From the NCBI GenBank assembly GCA_029961685.1, contig JARWKL010000008.1, positions 34,101,619 to 34,165,618 on the forward strand: DNA of 64,000 bases, read 5' to 3'. Origin of the DNA: Aristolochia californica (taxonomy: Eukaryota > Streptophyta > Magnoliopsida > Piperales > Aristolochiaceae). Made by a program: the position numbers and the translations under genes. This document shows positions 42,501 to 46,649 of this stretch, in pieces; within the stretch, counting starts at the first letter, position 1, and every line of letters starts with the position of its first letter. The notes below the pieces were generated by a model. It was not told the origin of the DNA. It ran no database searches and was given only the letters and a program-made list of their open reading frames with translations.

Positions 42501-43984
42501 TAAAAACTGTTAGTAACATTTGATTGTTTGATTTGGTTTACACCCAGGTGGAAAGTTGCACATTTTGCTTTTATTTTCCTCTCGTCTCCATAATAACCTA
42601 TGTTAAGATTTTCATTTTCAAACTAAAATTTAAGTTAATTTCTTTTAAATCCAATGAATCTAGTTTCTATCATCTTACCCATTGATTCCTCCAAAACCCT
42701 TATAACTAACAGACCACAAAAATCAATGAAAATATTTCTCTCTGATATTAATTTCAAGTTAAAGTGTAATCAAGATACAGATGTGCCTAAAAACAGAGAG
42801 AAATTGCAGCAGGATTCACTAAGAGGTTTGTAGGTTAAACACCTTCCGACAGTTTTCTTATTTATAATCTTTTCGGTTGGCTAGTTCCTTTTAATAACTT
42901 TCCTCCTTATTCTTTTGAGTTTTTAAAGTTATAACAAAATTGTACTAAAAAGAGAAAAACTAAATAGTCTTCAGAATTAATAGTCGAACAAGTTCCCCGA
43001 ATACACTGAACAAGTCCATTGTTGGAATAAAATTGAAGATGAAAGAACAGAGAAGAGCATGATGAATTAATACCTTAGCTTCGCAAACTGATTTTATAGC
43101 TTCAGTCATTGCAAGTGACACAACATACTGCAAAAGAGGCACAACGCGTCCGTCCTCCATCTGCAATGTAAACGAGAATAGAAGGCAACCAGGTGGAGAT
43201 TCCCAGACATTTTTCGAGCGACCTGCACGAGCAGTATACATGGATAAAGATACATTGAAGTTGAAGGAAGAACTAAGGAGCTCTCAACCAGTGTGATCAC
43301 ATGTGAGTTTGATAGTTCACACCTCTCCCCTTGATCTGAACGTCCGCAACACAAACTGCACCAAGAGGAAGTTCACAGAAATTTCTACAAACAACTAATA
43401 CTAAATTTAATAAGACAGAAATAAGACATCAATTGACAAAAGAAAACAAGGACTTGAAGGGACACTAACTGCGAAACGAGTTCGTGAGTAGAGGGCATTT
43501 TGGGGGACCACAAAACCAACCGCCCAAATCTATTTGTATGAAGGGTGCCGAAATACAATTCAGTCTGTAACGCCGGAGTACTTTCCTGAGAGGCCATCTC
43601 AGAGTAGAGGGACACAGAAAGTTTCTCATCCCCAAGTTTCAAAGTGTCGTTTTTCTTCAAGGACTCGGCAATATCGCTCTCAGCAGACCCTTTTCCGCAT
43701 AGAACGATGTGAATCATTGAGTTCTCTAAACCTGGACGGCATAAACAAAGTAAGACAAACAACATGGACACAGATAACACTGAGACCGAGAAGAAGAAGC
43801 CGCAGGTACTATCACCTGAGAGAGAACTGGGATTTGGGGGGGCTTGTGGAGTTTCCATTTTCTTGTAAGCTAAAGTGGAAATCGATTTGTTAACAAAGAT
43901 GGAGACAGAGGAGCGAGATAATCGAAGAAAGAACACCCTGGAAGAGAACGCGTGCAATAGGAGAGGCCCACAAGCCGGCTTCAT
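6528..43984 (-). CDS. HCS1: Biotin--protein ligase (holocarboxylase synthetase), complete ten-exon gene
   Basis: The enzyme activates biotin to biotinyl-AMP and attaches it to a lysine of carboxylases such as acetyl-CoA and methylcrotonyl-CoA carboxylase. Exons in gene order: 43984-43816, 43731-43470, 43384-43323, 43222-43074, 29096-28976, 28706-28554, 21246-21201, 18114-18045, 17973-17897, 6576-6528. The sum is 1,158 bp, 385 aa plus stop, with all phases consistent and all introns GT-AG. The catalytic core is intact: IKGRGRSKNVWESPPGC (adenylate-binding loop) and VKIKWPNDLYLNGLKVGGIL (KWPND lysine). The C-terminal cap is GLTSSGYLLAIGEDKKYYEL. The Ser/Arg-rich N-terminus before the internal Met at 43858 looks like a transit peptide. 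Arabidopsis HCS1 is similar in size and has a comparable two-start layout. Introns 4, 6, 7 and 9 are swollen by transposons. Confidence 0.95.
6577..7299. other. HCS intron 9, part without recognisable elements
   Basis: AT-rich intron sequence. I see no coding region, repeat with defined ends or RNA gene here. Confidence 0.5.
7300..7576 (+). mobile_element. LINE 3' fragment, RNase H internally deleted
   Basis: It encodes an RNase H piece with SVIVEGDSALVLIG and PPPWR, then loses the SANxxAD end. It runs through a T-rich 3' UTR to an A-run at about 7567-7576. It is antisense to HCS. Confidence 0.65.
7577..8019. other. HCS intron 9, no feature seen
   Basis: No coding frame or repeat ends recognised. 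The Pro/Ser-rich frames are not convincing. Confidence 0.4.
8020..8443 (-). mobile_element. LINE RNase H fragment
   Basis: On the minus strand it reads GYYKLNFDGNAFGNPSLASF, then GPLIVEGDSKVVIGW, then SANLAAD, with frame breaks between. It is truncated at both ends. Its 5' edge abuts the 5' edge of the opposite-strand LINE at 8445. Both pieces carry RNase H, so this is two separate insertions and not a twin-priming inversion. Confidence 0.78.
8445..9912 (+). mobile_element. 5'-truncated LINE (zinc-binding RT tail, RNase H, poly(A)) split by a TRIM
   Basis: It starts within the zf-RVT region (RRG..., CKTALEMATHILLSC at about 8610-8660). It continues with IIWALWKERNRRKF and the RNase H start KLNFDGSASGCPGLAGFGCV at 9040-9105. 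RNase H is cut at 9340 by the TRIM and resumes at 9775 with KWNHIPHSANLLADF. It ends in a 20-base A-run at 9893-9912. Stops and frameshifts are present. It is antisense to HCS. Confidence 0.88.
9341..9769 (+). mobile_element. TRIM (terminal-repeat retrotransposon in miniature), complete with target duplication
   Basis: Two 119-bp LTRs (9341-9459 and 9651-9769) start TGTTAAGG and end TTTAACA. Directly after the first is the primer site TGGTATCAGAGC (9460-9471). Directly before the second is a polypurine tract TGAGGGGGAG (9641-9650). The 191-bp interior encodes nothing and repeats the phrase CTTGTAGAGCCACAAAA about three times. The flanks are AGTTG at 9336-9340 and 9770-9774. It interrupts a LINE RNase H codon run, which dates it after that LINE. 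It must have moved with proteins from an autonomous copia element. Confidence 0.95.
9913..10274 (-). mobile_element. copia-type leader behind the LTR at 10287 (minus strand)
   Basis: It is non-coding, AT-rich leader sequence following a minus-strand primer site. It is cut on its far side by the poly(A) end of the LINE at 9912. Confidence 0.5.
10275..10286 (-). promoter_or_regulatory. tRNA-Met primer binding site of a minus-strand LTR element
   Basis: The plus strand reads GCTCTGATACCA, the reverse complement of TGGTATCAGAGC. It directly adjoins the LTR end. Confidence 0.85.
10287..10737 (-). repeat. copia-type LTR, 451 bp
   Basis: Bounded by TGTTGAATTTAGG and CTTGTAACA. It holds a GA-repeat run (about 10340-10360) and a Pol II leader-like A/T segment. 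It is the same family as the LTRs at 53787-54285, 54572-55082 and 63611 onward. It lies between LINE pieces. Confidence 0.78.
10738..11043 (+). mobile_element. LINE 3' fragment (RNase H)
   Basis: It reads GLLVFQDRLVGPLIIEGDSK and HTPRSANHLADFQGHRGFSL, then an A-rich tail. Its 5' boundary coincides with the LTR end at 10737. Confidence 0.78.
11044..11689. other. HCS intron 9, no feature seen
   Basis: AT-rich, without recognisable coding or repeat boundaries. Confidence 0.4.
11690..12194 (+). mobile_element. Probable LINE remnant (region between RT and zf-RVT)
   Basis: With frameshifts it reads phrases like NGSFIHIWTGRLLGDGPV, typical of the linker between RT and the zinc-binding tail of plant LINEs. 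It is badly decayed and has no RNase H. Confidence 0.5.
12395..13080 (-). pseudogene. copia gag end, protease and pre-integrase start
   Basis: A CCHC knuckle is visible (CVHCGRNNHYFDLCW, minus strand near 13045-13001). The aspartic protease motif WVLDSGASRHMSG follows near 12730-12690. After a frame break, NLVDGSTSPVLGVGNI and the pre-integrase phrase DLATRRTIGF follow. It stops near 12400, where a deletion joins it to LTR sequence. Confidence 0.82.
13314..13325 (-). promoter_or_regulatory. Primer binding site of the deleted copia element
   Basis: The plus strand reads GCTTTGATACCA. This is a one-base variant of the Met-tRNA primer site used elsewhere in the window. Confidence 0.75.
13576..15059. 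mobile_element. Non-autonomous PIF/Harbinger element, copy 1, with TAA target duplication
   Basis: It is 1,484 bp with G-rich inverted ends (GGGGGGGTTAGTCC on the left; GGACCAACCCTCCCCCC on the right). It is flanked by TAA at 13573-13575 and 15060-15062. The first part is GC-rich and folds on itself; the second is extremely AT-rich. It has no transposase. The ends resemble those of the coding Harbinger at 44278-49394, the likely helper type. It splits a copia LTR. Confidence 0.85.
13781..14280. repeat. GC-rich direct and inverted repeats inside Harbinger copy 1
   Basis: A block of about 100 bp (CTTCCTCGCTCTCCTCTCCC ... CGTACCTAGGAAAAATTAAA) occurs at about 13783-13893 and again, in part, at about 13926-14020. 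Its reverse complement occupies about 14165-14280. Tracts of 13-20 C residues interrupt it. The module can form a long stem. Confidence 0.75.
15142..16636 (+). mobile_element. 5'-truncated LINE: RT end, zinc-binding region, RNase H
   Basis: It opens with MNKAFLLKWLWKFNNFSQLI, then shows a C-x2-C zinc motif (YCPLCPLCNEADETINHLLL). RNase H follows, with YLKLNFDGSSIGNPGQAGIG, LLIIDGESKVVIDWCSK and HVPRSANDIADSLAKQG. A few frameshifts break it. Its 3' end merges with the G-tract that begins Harbinger copy 2. It is antisense to HCS. Confidence 0.88.
16637..17570. mobile_element. Non-autonomous Harbinger element, copy 2, inverted and truncated
   Basis: From TTAGTCCACAATGAACTTGA it matches the reverse complement of copy 1 for about 900 bp: TIR region, AT-rich core, and the start of the GC-rich module. 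It then stops mid-module near 17570. Its outer end is a G-run of more than 20 bases broken once by T. Copies 1 and 2 form a large inverted repeat around the LINE at 15142-16636. Confidence 0.82.
17571..17896. other. HCS intron 9, 5' end, with a micro-LINE insertion
   Basis: No coding sequence apart from the LINE tail at 17684-17722. The donor of intron 9 is at 17896. Confidence 0.6.
17684..17722 (+). mobile_element. 39-bp LINE tail insertion with 17-bp target duplication
   Basis: The insert contains TCAATATACGCACTCTTCAA and an A-run. The first 14 bases match the 3' terminus of the LINE at 3845-4090. It is flanked by GCTATGAAGTCCTGGCT (17667-17683) and GCTATAAAGTCCTGGCT (17723-17739). Confidence 0.8.
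17897..17973 (-). CDS. HCS1: HCS exon 9
   Basis: This is 77 bp. It encodes GLTSSGYLLAIGEDKKYYEL and HPDGN. The donor GTAGGC at 17896 starts the 11.3-kb intron 9. Confidence 0.94.
18045..18114 (-). CDS. HCS1: HCS exon 8
   Basis: This is 70 bp. It encodes GQKVFVEERNEEQLVEIIPV and TIE, the first strands of the BPL C-terminal domain. Confidence 0.93.
18400..18515 (+). mobile_element. LINE RNase H start, short fragment
   Basis: It reads PPPGWLKKNFGGSSMG followed by VGGILRN, the opening of LINE RNase H. It lies in HCS intron 7, antisense, and ends at a T-run. Confidence 0.65.
18516..18929. other. HCS intron 7, non-coding
   Basis: It contains two T-runs (about 18511-18526 and 18812-18824). No family recognised. 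Confidence 0.35.
18930..19345 (+). mobile_element. LINE RNase H fragment
   Basis: It reads NGWLKFNFNNTSNGNPGPGG and later, after stops, EGDSQVVVGW and a degenerate SxxLAD end. Decayed, antisense to HCS. Confidence 0.7.
19346..19825 (+). mobile_element. copia 3' end: internal tail, polypurine tract and partial LTR
   Basis: TTTGAGGGGGAG at about 19675-19686 is a polypurine tract. It is followed by an LTR start TGTTAGAATAATTACATAG. The LTR is cut at about 19825 by an opposite-strand LTR. Confidence 0.6.
19826..20153 (-). repeat. Solo copia LTR
   Basis: Bounded by TGTAAAAGATG and TTTTCTCACA. It resembles the LTRs at 13326 and 27039 (GA-rich start, ACAAAAATGCCCCT motif). The flanks are GTAAC and GTAAA, a 4/5 target duplication. 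Confidence 0.65.
20202..21015 (-). mobile_element. 5'-truncated LINE (zinc region end, RNase H, tail)
   Basis: On the minus strand it has FIPWGLWLERNQRRFNAKFR, then a nearly complete RNase H: NFDGSFLDNPGLAGFGGVIR, ILIEGDSKVVIGWCE and PRSVNSVANALAKQGASL. The tail is the T-run at 20202-20210. The RNase H frame has no stop over 130 codons. It lies in sense orientation in HCS intron 7, ending about 190 bp from exon 7. Confidence 0.88.
21201..21246 (-). CDS. HCS1: HCS exon 7 (46-bp micro-exon)
   Basis: It encodes FQALEELYYKTWLH, the conserved link between catalytic core and cap domain. Its flanking introns are 7.3 kb and 3.1 kb. Confidence 0.93.
21247..22019. other. HCS intron 6, part with palindromic motif cluster
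   Basis: Non-coding. From about 21795 it carries repeated near-palindromes of the type CTATTCAAATAG and CTGTTCGAACAG. These resemble motifs in some plant retrotransposon LTRs, but no element ends were found. Confidence 0.45.
22034..22108 (+). mobile_element. 75-bp LINE tail insertion with 14-bp target duplication
   Basis: It is the last part of a LINE 3' UTR (TTAATAGCATTTACACCTTT and an A-run), flanked by perfect AGCTCATCAACAGA at 22020-22033 and 22109-22122. This shows extreme 5' truncation on insertion. Confidence 0.85.
22179..22321 (-). mobile_element. Minus-strand LINE, 3' half (interrupted element)
   Basis: It reads SFVNRFWFHVPRSANLLADS, with an A-rich tail at about 22179-22200. It continues the RNase H broken off at 25675. 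The two halves belong to one LINE split by the + strand LINE at 22322-25674. Confidence 0.78.
22403..24180 (+). pseudogene. LINE reverse transcriptase, a few stops and frameshifts
   Basis: RT motifs occur in order: RAPGPNGFNRDFLKKFW, FITLVPKK, FRPISLVTSAYKIIARILAH, GIRQGDPLSPLLFNIVAEFL and the catalytic LQYADDTITF (about 23560-23590). Then come NWGKTSL and the thumb (ATWKGCLLNKAGRLILLTSC). Stops replace codons at about 23200, 23659 and 23815, and the frame shifts near 22790 and 23265. The catalytic YADD is intact. Confidence 0.9.
24210..25130 (+). pseudogene. LINE RT tail with zf-RVT region
   Basis: This is an uninterrupted frame of about 300 codons. It has RFFVGSGRSLKFWDDWWIEQ, FSVSSAYRYINGWDLM, the AWHLAPPKIKFFMW-type segment (WHLYAPPKIKFFMWGACQ), and zinc ligands in DPLCPFCNNEAESASHTLLL. 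It ends in PWGFWNERNRRRFDAK. It is one of the best-preserved LINE segments here. Confidence 0.85.
25181..25588 (+). pseudogene. LINE RNase H domain (open frame)
   Basis: Plant LINE-type RNase H: MNFDGSSFGNPGIAGFGGVI (first Asp), STELHGLLNGLRVF (Glu), HIEGDSKVMIGWC (Asp), and HIPRSANSATDVFAKQGASL (last Asp). All four acidic positions can be seen. It is separated from the zf-RVT frame by a stop at about 25128. Confidence 0.85.
25675..26000 (-). mobile_element. Minus-strand LINE, 5' half of RNase H (interrupted element)
   Basis: It reads VYFDGSALGNPGKADFVG, TSAELFALLQGLIIFRDHL and LLIESDSKVVIGWCSS, ending HEIVDI at 25675. It continues at 22321. Confidence 0.8.
26001..27026 (-). mobile_element. 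Interior of a minus-strand copia element (leader and unassigned coding-like part)
   Basis: It follows the primer site at 27027-27038 and so should be leader and gag. A minus-strand frame at about 26585-26058 stays open for 175 codons (for example SFDGYTYAVEGNSGSVVDAP). I do not recognise the family and see no zinc knuckle. It may be a decayed gag or captured host sequence. The junction with the LINE at 26000 is approximate. Confidence 0.4.
27027..27038 (-). promoter_or_regulatory. tRNA-Met primer binding site
   Basis: GCTCTGATACCA on the plus strand, directly next to the LTR at 27039. Confidence 0.85.
27039..27599 (-). repeat. copia 5' LTR interrupted by a 249-bp miniature LTR element
   Basis: It starts TGTGAAACTGTG and ends ATTTCAACA. 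It resembles the solo LTR at 19826-20153. Without the insertion it is about 307 bp. No 3' LTR partner was identified. Confidence 0.72.
27173..27421 (+). mobile_element. Very small LTR element (SMART/TRIM-like), 249 bp with 88-bp LTRs
   Basis: LTRs at 27173-27260 (ending CTATCA) and 27334-27421 (ending CTGTCA) share GTGGTTCCGTCCACTCTTGT and are near identical. A primer site TGGTATCAGAGC follows the first (27261-27272). A G-rich tract (27322-27333) precedes the second. The interior is 73 bp. The flanks GAAAA and AAAAA suggest a 5-bp duplication with one change. It has no coding capacity. Confidence 0.88.
27600..28553. other. HCS intron 6, 5' portion, with a foldback
   Basis: Non-coding intron sequence. 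The only structure seen is the inverted repeat at 28000-28180. Confidence 0.55.
28000..28180. repeat. Long inverted repeat (foldback), about 81-bp arms, 18-bp loop
   Basis: The arms are 28000-28080 and 28099-28180. The inner 36 bp pair perfectly (from CCCTTTACACTCAAAGTCCA outward) and the rest pair with scattered mismatches. It lies in HCS intron 6 and would be transcribed in the pre-mRNA as a hairpin. It could be a small foldback transposon or a small-RNA precursor. Confidence 0.85.
28554..28706 (-). CDS. HCS1: HCS exon 6
   Basis: This is 153 bp. It encodes IGLNLDNEKPTTCLNKVL followed by the helices LRREDILAAFFNKFETFF. The acceptor is TTTTCAG and the donor GTGAAT. Confidence 0.94.
28976..29096 (-). 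CDS. HCS1: HCS exon 5 (catalytic KWPND)
   Basis: This is 121 bp. It encodes VKIKWPNDLYLNGLKVGGIL and CTSTYKSKKFNISA. The KWPND lysine contacts biotin and biotinyl-AMP in this family. It is separated from exon 4 by 13,977 bp. Confidence 0.95.
29274..29288. repeat. Left 15-bp target duplication of the LINE pair
   Basis: ACCTCTATTGCAGTT, next to the LINE-A poly(A) end. Confidence 0.8.
29447..30577 (-). pseudogene. LINE-A zinc region and RNase H
   Basis: The zf-RVT part has FTVTLAYSHIKKQDYNTHEH, APSKIKFFVWSAIREQILTS and CPLCGEYEETVQHVLLH. RNase H has IKLNFDGSAIGCLGPAGAGG, TAEVSALLFGLQIFRDRLHG and LIIESDSKTVISWCSKD. The C-terminal end is shifted in frame near 29450. Confidence 0.85.
30900..32446 (-). 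pseudogene. LINE-A reverse transcriptase
   Basis: Motifs include WKQRARFKWLSDGDANTKFF, LDRAPVPDGFNGEFY, FIALIPKK, FRPINLTTSAYKVI, FDRVNW, and RQGDPLSPLLFNVVAEYLFS. The catalytic QFADDTN lies near 31385-31400. Thumb sequence follows (RLATWGGKLLSTAGRLTLLK). Frame changes occur near 32020, 31860, 31640 and 31345. Confidence 0.88.
32613..33437 (-). pseudogene. LINE-A apurinic-like endonuclease
   Basis: It begins IILPWNVCGIGSLRHRASIW with the catalytic ETK (VVLQETKVASLP), then GVYGPTKHHE, VGDFNVTRF, and RVVSDHWSITVDT with the terminal SDH. These are the L1 endonuclease residues that nick target DNA. A stop separates two parts near 33042. Confidence 0.85.
34140..35640 (-). pseudogene. LINE-A ORF1 (DUF4283-like nucleic-acid binding protein), broken
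   Basis: A basic N-terminal block reads CRVTVERVVRKSGLVIRISS and SRDSIFLFSVTTFRGHRECW. A later frame shows the DUF4283-like QYGQWVTVIRLPTGLWQSAV. The same protein, better preserved near its start, occurs in LINE-B. No clear zinc knuckle was found. The assignment rests on position and on the W-rich pattern typical of plant L1 ORF1. Confidence 0.6.
35763..36275 (-). pseudogene. LINE-B RNase H, intact frame
   Basis: It is 170 codons without a stop: CIKLNFDGSALGCSGPVGAG, NTAEVSALLFGLQIFKDRLH, LLIEGDSKVVINWCSKESSP and LRSANSLADKLAKFRTSQQS. All catalytic acidic residues of the LINE RNase H family are present. Confidence 0.87.
36392..39700 (-). pseudogene. LINE-B ORF2: endonuclease remnant, RT and zinc region
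   Basis: The endonuclease keeps PLGYIRELWLLKELGWASLD, GVYGPTKHNE and GDFNVTRF but loses the SDH end. RT shows WKQRACFKWLSEGDANTKFF, FRTISLTTSTYKVIARLLAN, IQGDPLPPLLFNVVVEYLSF, and an FADDT catalytic core near 37825. The zinc region has CPLCGVFDETVQHVLLHC. Many stops and frame changes are present. Confidence 0.82.
41072..41590 (-). pseudogene. LINE-B ORF1, N-terminal part
   Basis: An open frame of about 170 codons includes GYEKCRVTVERVVRSSGHMI and SKLSFVCVPVEAISNFTHQF, matching LINE-A ORF1 at about 35290-35180. A frameshift follows before SRDSIFLFSVTSFRGRRE. Confidence 0.6.
41609..41623. repeat. Right 15-bp target duplication of the LINE pair
   Basis: ACCTCTATTGCGGTT, next to the LINE-B 5' end. 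It matches the left copy at 14 of 15 positions. Confidence 0.8.
41624..43073. other. HCS intron 4, 5' portion
   Basis: AT-rich intron. No transposon ends or coding sequence recognised. Confidence 0.5.
43074..43222 (-). CDS. HCS1: HCS exon 4
   Basis: This is 149 bp. It encodes RSKNVWESPPGCLLFSFTLQ and the helix VVSLAMTEAIKSVCEAK. The donor GTATTA at 43073 opens the 14-kb intron 4. Confidence 0.95.
43323..43384 (-). CDS. HCS1: HCS exon 3
   Basis: This is 62 bp. It encodes NFCELPLGAVCVADVQIKGR, the start of the GRGR nucleotide-binding loop, which is split across intron 3. Confidence 0.94.
43470..43731 (-). CDS. HCS1: HCS exon 2
   Basis: This is 262 bp. It encodes SMIHIVLCGKGSAESDIAES through TNRFGRLVLWSPKMPSTHEL. 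The 84-bp intron 1 (43732-43815) has a length divisible by three and no stop, so retention would keep the frame and insert 28 residues. Confidence 0.93.
43816..43984 (-). CDS. HCS1: HCS exon 1 (transit peptide and both start codons)
   Basis: ATG at 43984-43982 opens MKPACGPLLLHAFSSRVFFL, rich in Ser, Arg and hydrophobic residues with no acidic ones, as in plastid or mitochondrial presequences. A second in-frame ATG at 43858-43856 (METPQAPPNPSS) would give a 343-aa cytosolic form. The frame is open back to 44032, but no other ATG is in it. The exon ends one base into a Gly codon. Confidence 0.88.
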
Positions 43985-43988
43985 TTTC

Positions 43989-43994
43989 TCACAT
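43989..43994 (-). promoter_or_regulatory. Start-stop uORF (ATGTGA) just before the HCS start codon
   Basis: On the minus strand ATG TGA ends four bases before the main ATG at 43984. In the mRNA, scanning ribosomes would meet an AUG immediately followed by a stop, ten bases upstream of the first HCS AUG. Confidence 0.75.
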
Positions 43995-44072
43995 TTCGGA
44001 GAGGAAACTGCCGCTAAACAATGGCAATTCAATGAAATTTTTGTATAACTACCGGAAAAAAAAAAAAAAAAA

Positions 44073-44093
44073 TCACCTCCTCGGCCAATACAT
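44073..44093 (-). promoter_or_regulatory. Six-codon uORF upstream of HCS
   Basis: ATG at 44093-44091 encodes MYWPRR and a TGA stop, out of frame with HCS and ending about 90 bases before its ATG. It matters only if the transcript starts upstream of 44093, which the sequence cannot show. Confidence 0.6.
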
Positions 44094-44865
44094 ATCAGAT
44101 TTTGATGTCTTTAATATGTATAAAAAAGCCGATATAATTTACGATCGGTCAATTTTAAAGCCAAGAAGTACGCTTTCAAATCTCAGCGGTTCGAATCAAA
44201 TCACACAAGCCATGAAATTCGACATGGAGGATTTCAAATTAACTTCAACTGAGTTTCATGAATTCTGATATTTTTTAGGGGGGTCAGTCAACAAAATGAA
44301 ATTTTGATCTTCATCTTCGTCTTCATCTTCATCTTATGCATCTACATGATCTTCATCTTTGAAATGGGTGTTAGTGTGGACAACTTCATCTTCGAAATCT
44401 TCGAAATAGGGTGTTAGTGTGGACAACATCATCTTCATCTTCATCTTAGAAATTTAAAATCATTAATTTTATTAATTATAAAAATAATTTAATTAAACCA
44501 AGTATTTGAGTTAACAATATTTTAATTACCACTATTAAATCACTAATACAATAGAGTAAATAAAAAAAATTATGATTAATGAATAAAAAGTATTATATTA
44601 ATAACATAAGTTTGCATAGTATTAATTAATAATATATTTTGACAAAATTAAAAGTAATTAATTAATCAAATGCATACTTTAATTATATTTTATTTACCAG
44701 AGACTTAAATACGAAGTTTAAAATAGTAATAAAATTGAAAAAAATAATAAATAAATACTTATACAACTTTGAAAATAACCTAAAAAAATTATTCAAATAA
44801 CGAGTTCGTGCATTTAATATTAAAATCAACAAGTTACAAGTTTAGTACATATAAATGACGCATGT

Positions 44866-46272
44866 TCAAAAGTAATAAAGTAAACCATCATTTATCGTTC
44901 CACTTGAAGTCGATATGGCATCTCGAAATTGTGCGGCTCTTGTGGATTCTAATGCATTCTGCCTCCGAATGCTTGTTACTTGGCTACCCACATCCTCAAG
45001 ATCATCGCAATCATCGCTGTTTGTATCATCCATTGCACCTAATTGGACCGTATCACTTCCTCCACCGAGCTCGCCACTCGAATCATCATCTTCATCTTCA
45101 AATATATCATCATAATCTTCTACACGTATATAATTGTGCAATATGAAACAAGCATGTACAATTTTCATCTGGATCTTAAAAGAAAATGGAGGAGTGCCTT
45201 TTAACATTAGAAATTGAGCTTTTAAAGCACAAAAAGTTCGCTCAATAATATTCCGTAAAGATGAATGTCTTCGGTTGAATAATTCTTTTTCATTTCTAGG
45301 AATATTATCTTCAAATTCTTGCAAATGATATCGGGTTCCTAGATATGGAGCCAAAAATCCTGGAAGATTTGCATAACCAGCATAGACTAGATAATATTTT
45401 TCTATATAGAAATTATATACCACATAAAATAATTGAAGATAAAATAGATAAAAAATGACTACATAAAAATATATTACTTACCTTCAAGTACAAAGATTTT
45501 ATCTCGACGAGTCAATGCGTCCTTTAGTACACGGGAATCGGCTGCTGACCCCTCCCATCCAGCAAGTACATAAGTGAATTGCATATCAAATGAACATGCT
45601 GCCATCACATTTTGTGAGAGATAACCTTTTCTATTCCAAAACCTTGGTTGATCTTCTAGTGGAATGTTGGTTTTGATATGAGTTCCATCAATAGCTCCAA
45701 TACAATCCTAATTATATATTTTCAATTAATATTTACTAACTTTGTATATTAATCTAAAATTATTTAGTTATAGGAAGTGATGTTACCTTGAAGTAGGGAT
45801 AAAACATTGAATTGGTTAAAATCTTCGAGTGTGTGTGTTCTGAAGGCCATTTGACATAATCAGAGTGAAGTTTGAGGATTGCATCCAACACCTTGTTGAA
45901 ATACTTACTTATGGTCCAGTTTGATCTATCAAACATTTCTGCTGTGACACTATACACTTGTCATTGACCAATAGTTAGGAGGAAATATGCAAGTTGTTCT
46001 TCAACTGAGATGGTCTTTGTGGCTGATAAAAACCCTTTACTAGTAAGTATATCTGCCAATTTGTGAAATACCAATTGGTTTATCCTGTAAACTTTTCGAA
46101 TTTTAACTGGTGATTTGTCTAGTGCCTTTTGCAAATACAATGGACCGTTCATCCCACAAGAACGTGGTACACGTCTGTTGCAATGGTACAAATAGTATCT
46201 TTCCATGGCGATCAACAAAGTTGTGAATGCAACTATAGTTGCAACATTTTCATCGTCTGTCATAGTATCCAT
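44866..46272 (-). pseudogene. Harbinger transposase (DDE_Tnp_4), three exons, two disabling changes
   Basis: Exons: 46272-45787, 45707-45482, 45401-44866, joined in phase. Exon 1 has the N-terminal domain (KVYRINQLVFHKLADILTSK, then SNWTISKYFNKVLDAILKLH). Exon 2 carries CIGAIDGTHIKTNIPLEDQP with the first catalytic Asp, and AGWEGSAADSRVLKDALTRR. Exon 3 has GYANLPGFLAPYLGTRYHLQ, HSSLRNIIERTF with the catalytic Glu, and an acidic C-terminus. The second catalytic Asp, normally in a VDAGY motif, is Tyr here (VYAGY, codon about 45384-45382). One TGA interrupts exon 1 at about 45958-45960. It is probably inactive. Confidence 0.88.
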
Positions 46273-46649
46273 GGAAATCCACAAATTCAATCGCCTAAAA
46301 TTCATAAACACAAGTAAACATCAATCTTCAATCATAACCTATTTGCAATCACACCTATAAACAACCATATTCATCCACAATCCCACATCCTACATTCAAT
46401 CACATCCTACATTCAATCATAACCTACATTCATCCACATTCCCACATCATACATTCAATCACATCCTACATTCATCCACATTCCACATCCATACTCAAAG
46501 CACCATTCATCCATGCAATATATAAACACAACAACATATCAAATTTAAATACAAACCATACTAATAAGTCTTGCAACGTCATAATTCAAATATCATACCT
46601 AATACATAACAATATTCCAAAAGAATAGTATATTTATAACGCATTACAA

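Larger units (their letters stand above)
43985..44277 (-). promoter_or_regulatory. HCS 5' leader and proximal promoter left by the Harbinger insertion
   Basis: Only 293 bp separate the HCS start codon from the Harbinger end. The stretch includes an 18-base A-run (44055-44072 on +) and AT-rich segments. I see no TATA box I would defend. Confidence 0.55.

Noticed and set aside
43985..44032. N-terminal extension of HCS to 44032
   Set aside because: The frame is open but begins with TTG; the first ATG in frame is at 43984, and a plant nuclear gene should start there.
44130..44220. Possible tRNA or tRNA-derived SINE near GGTTCGAATCA
   Set aside because: A B-box-like string is present but no A box, cloverleaf or acceptor stem could be drawn.
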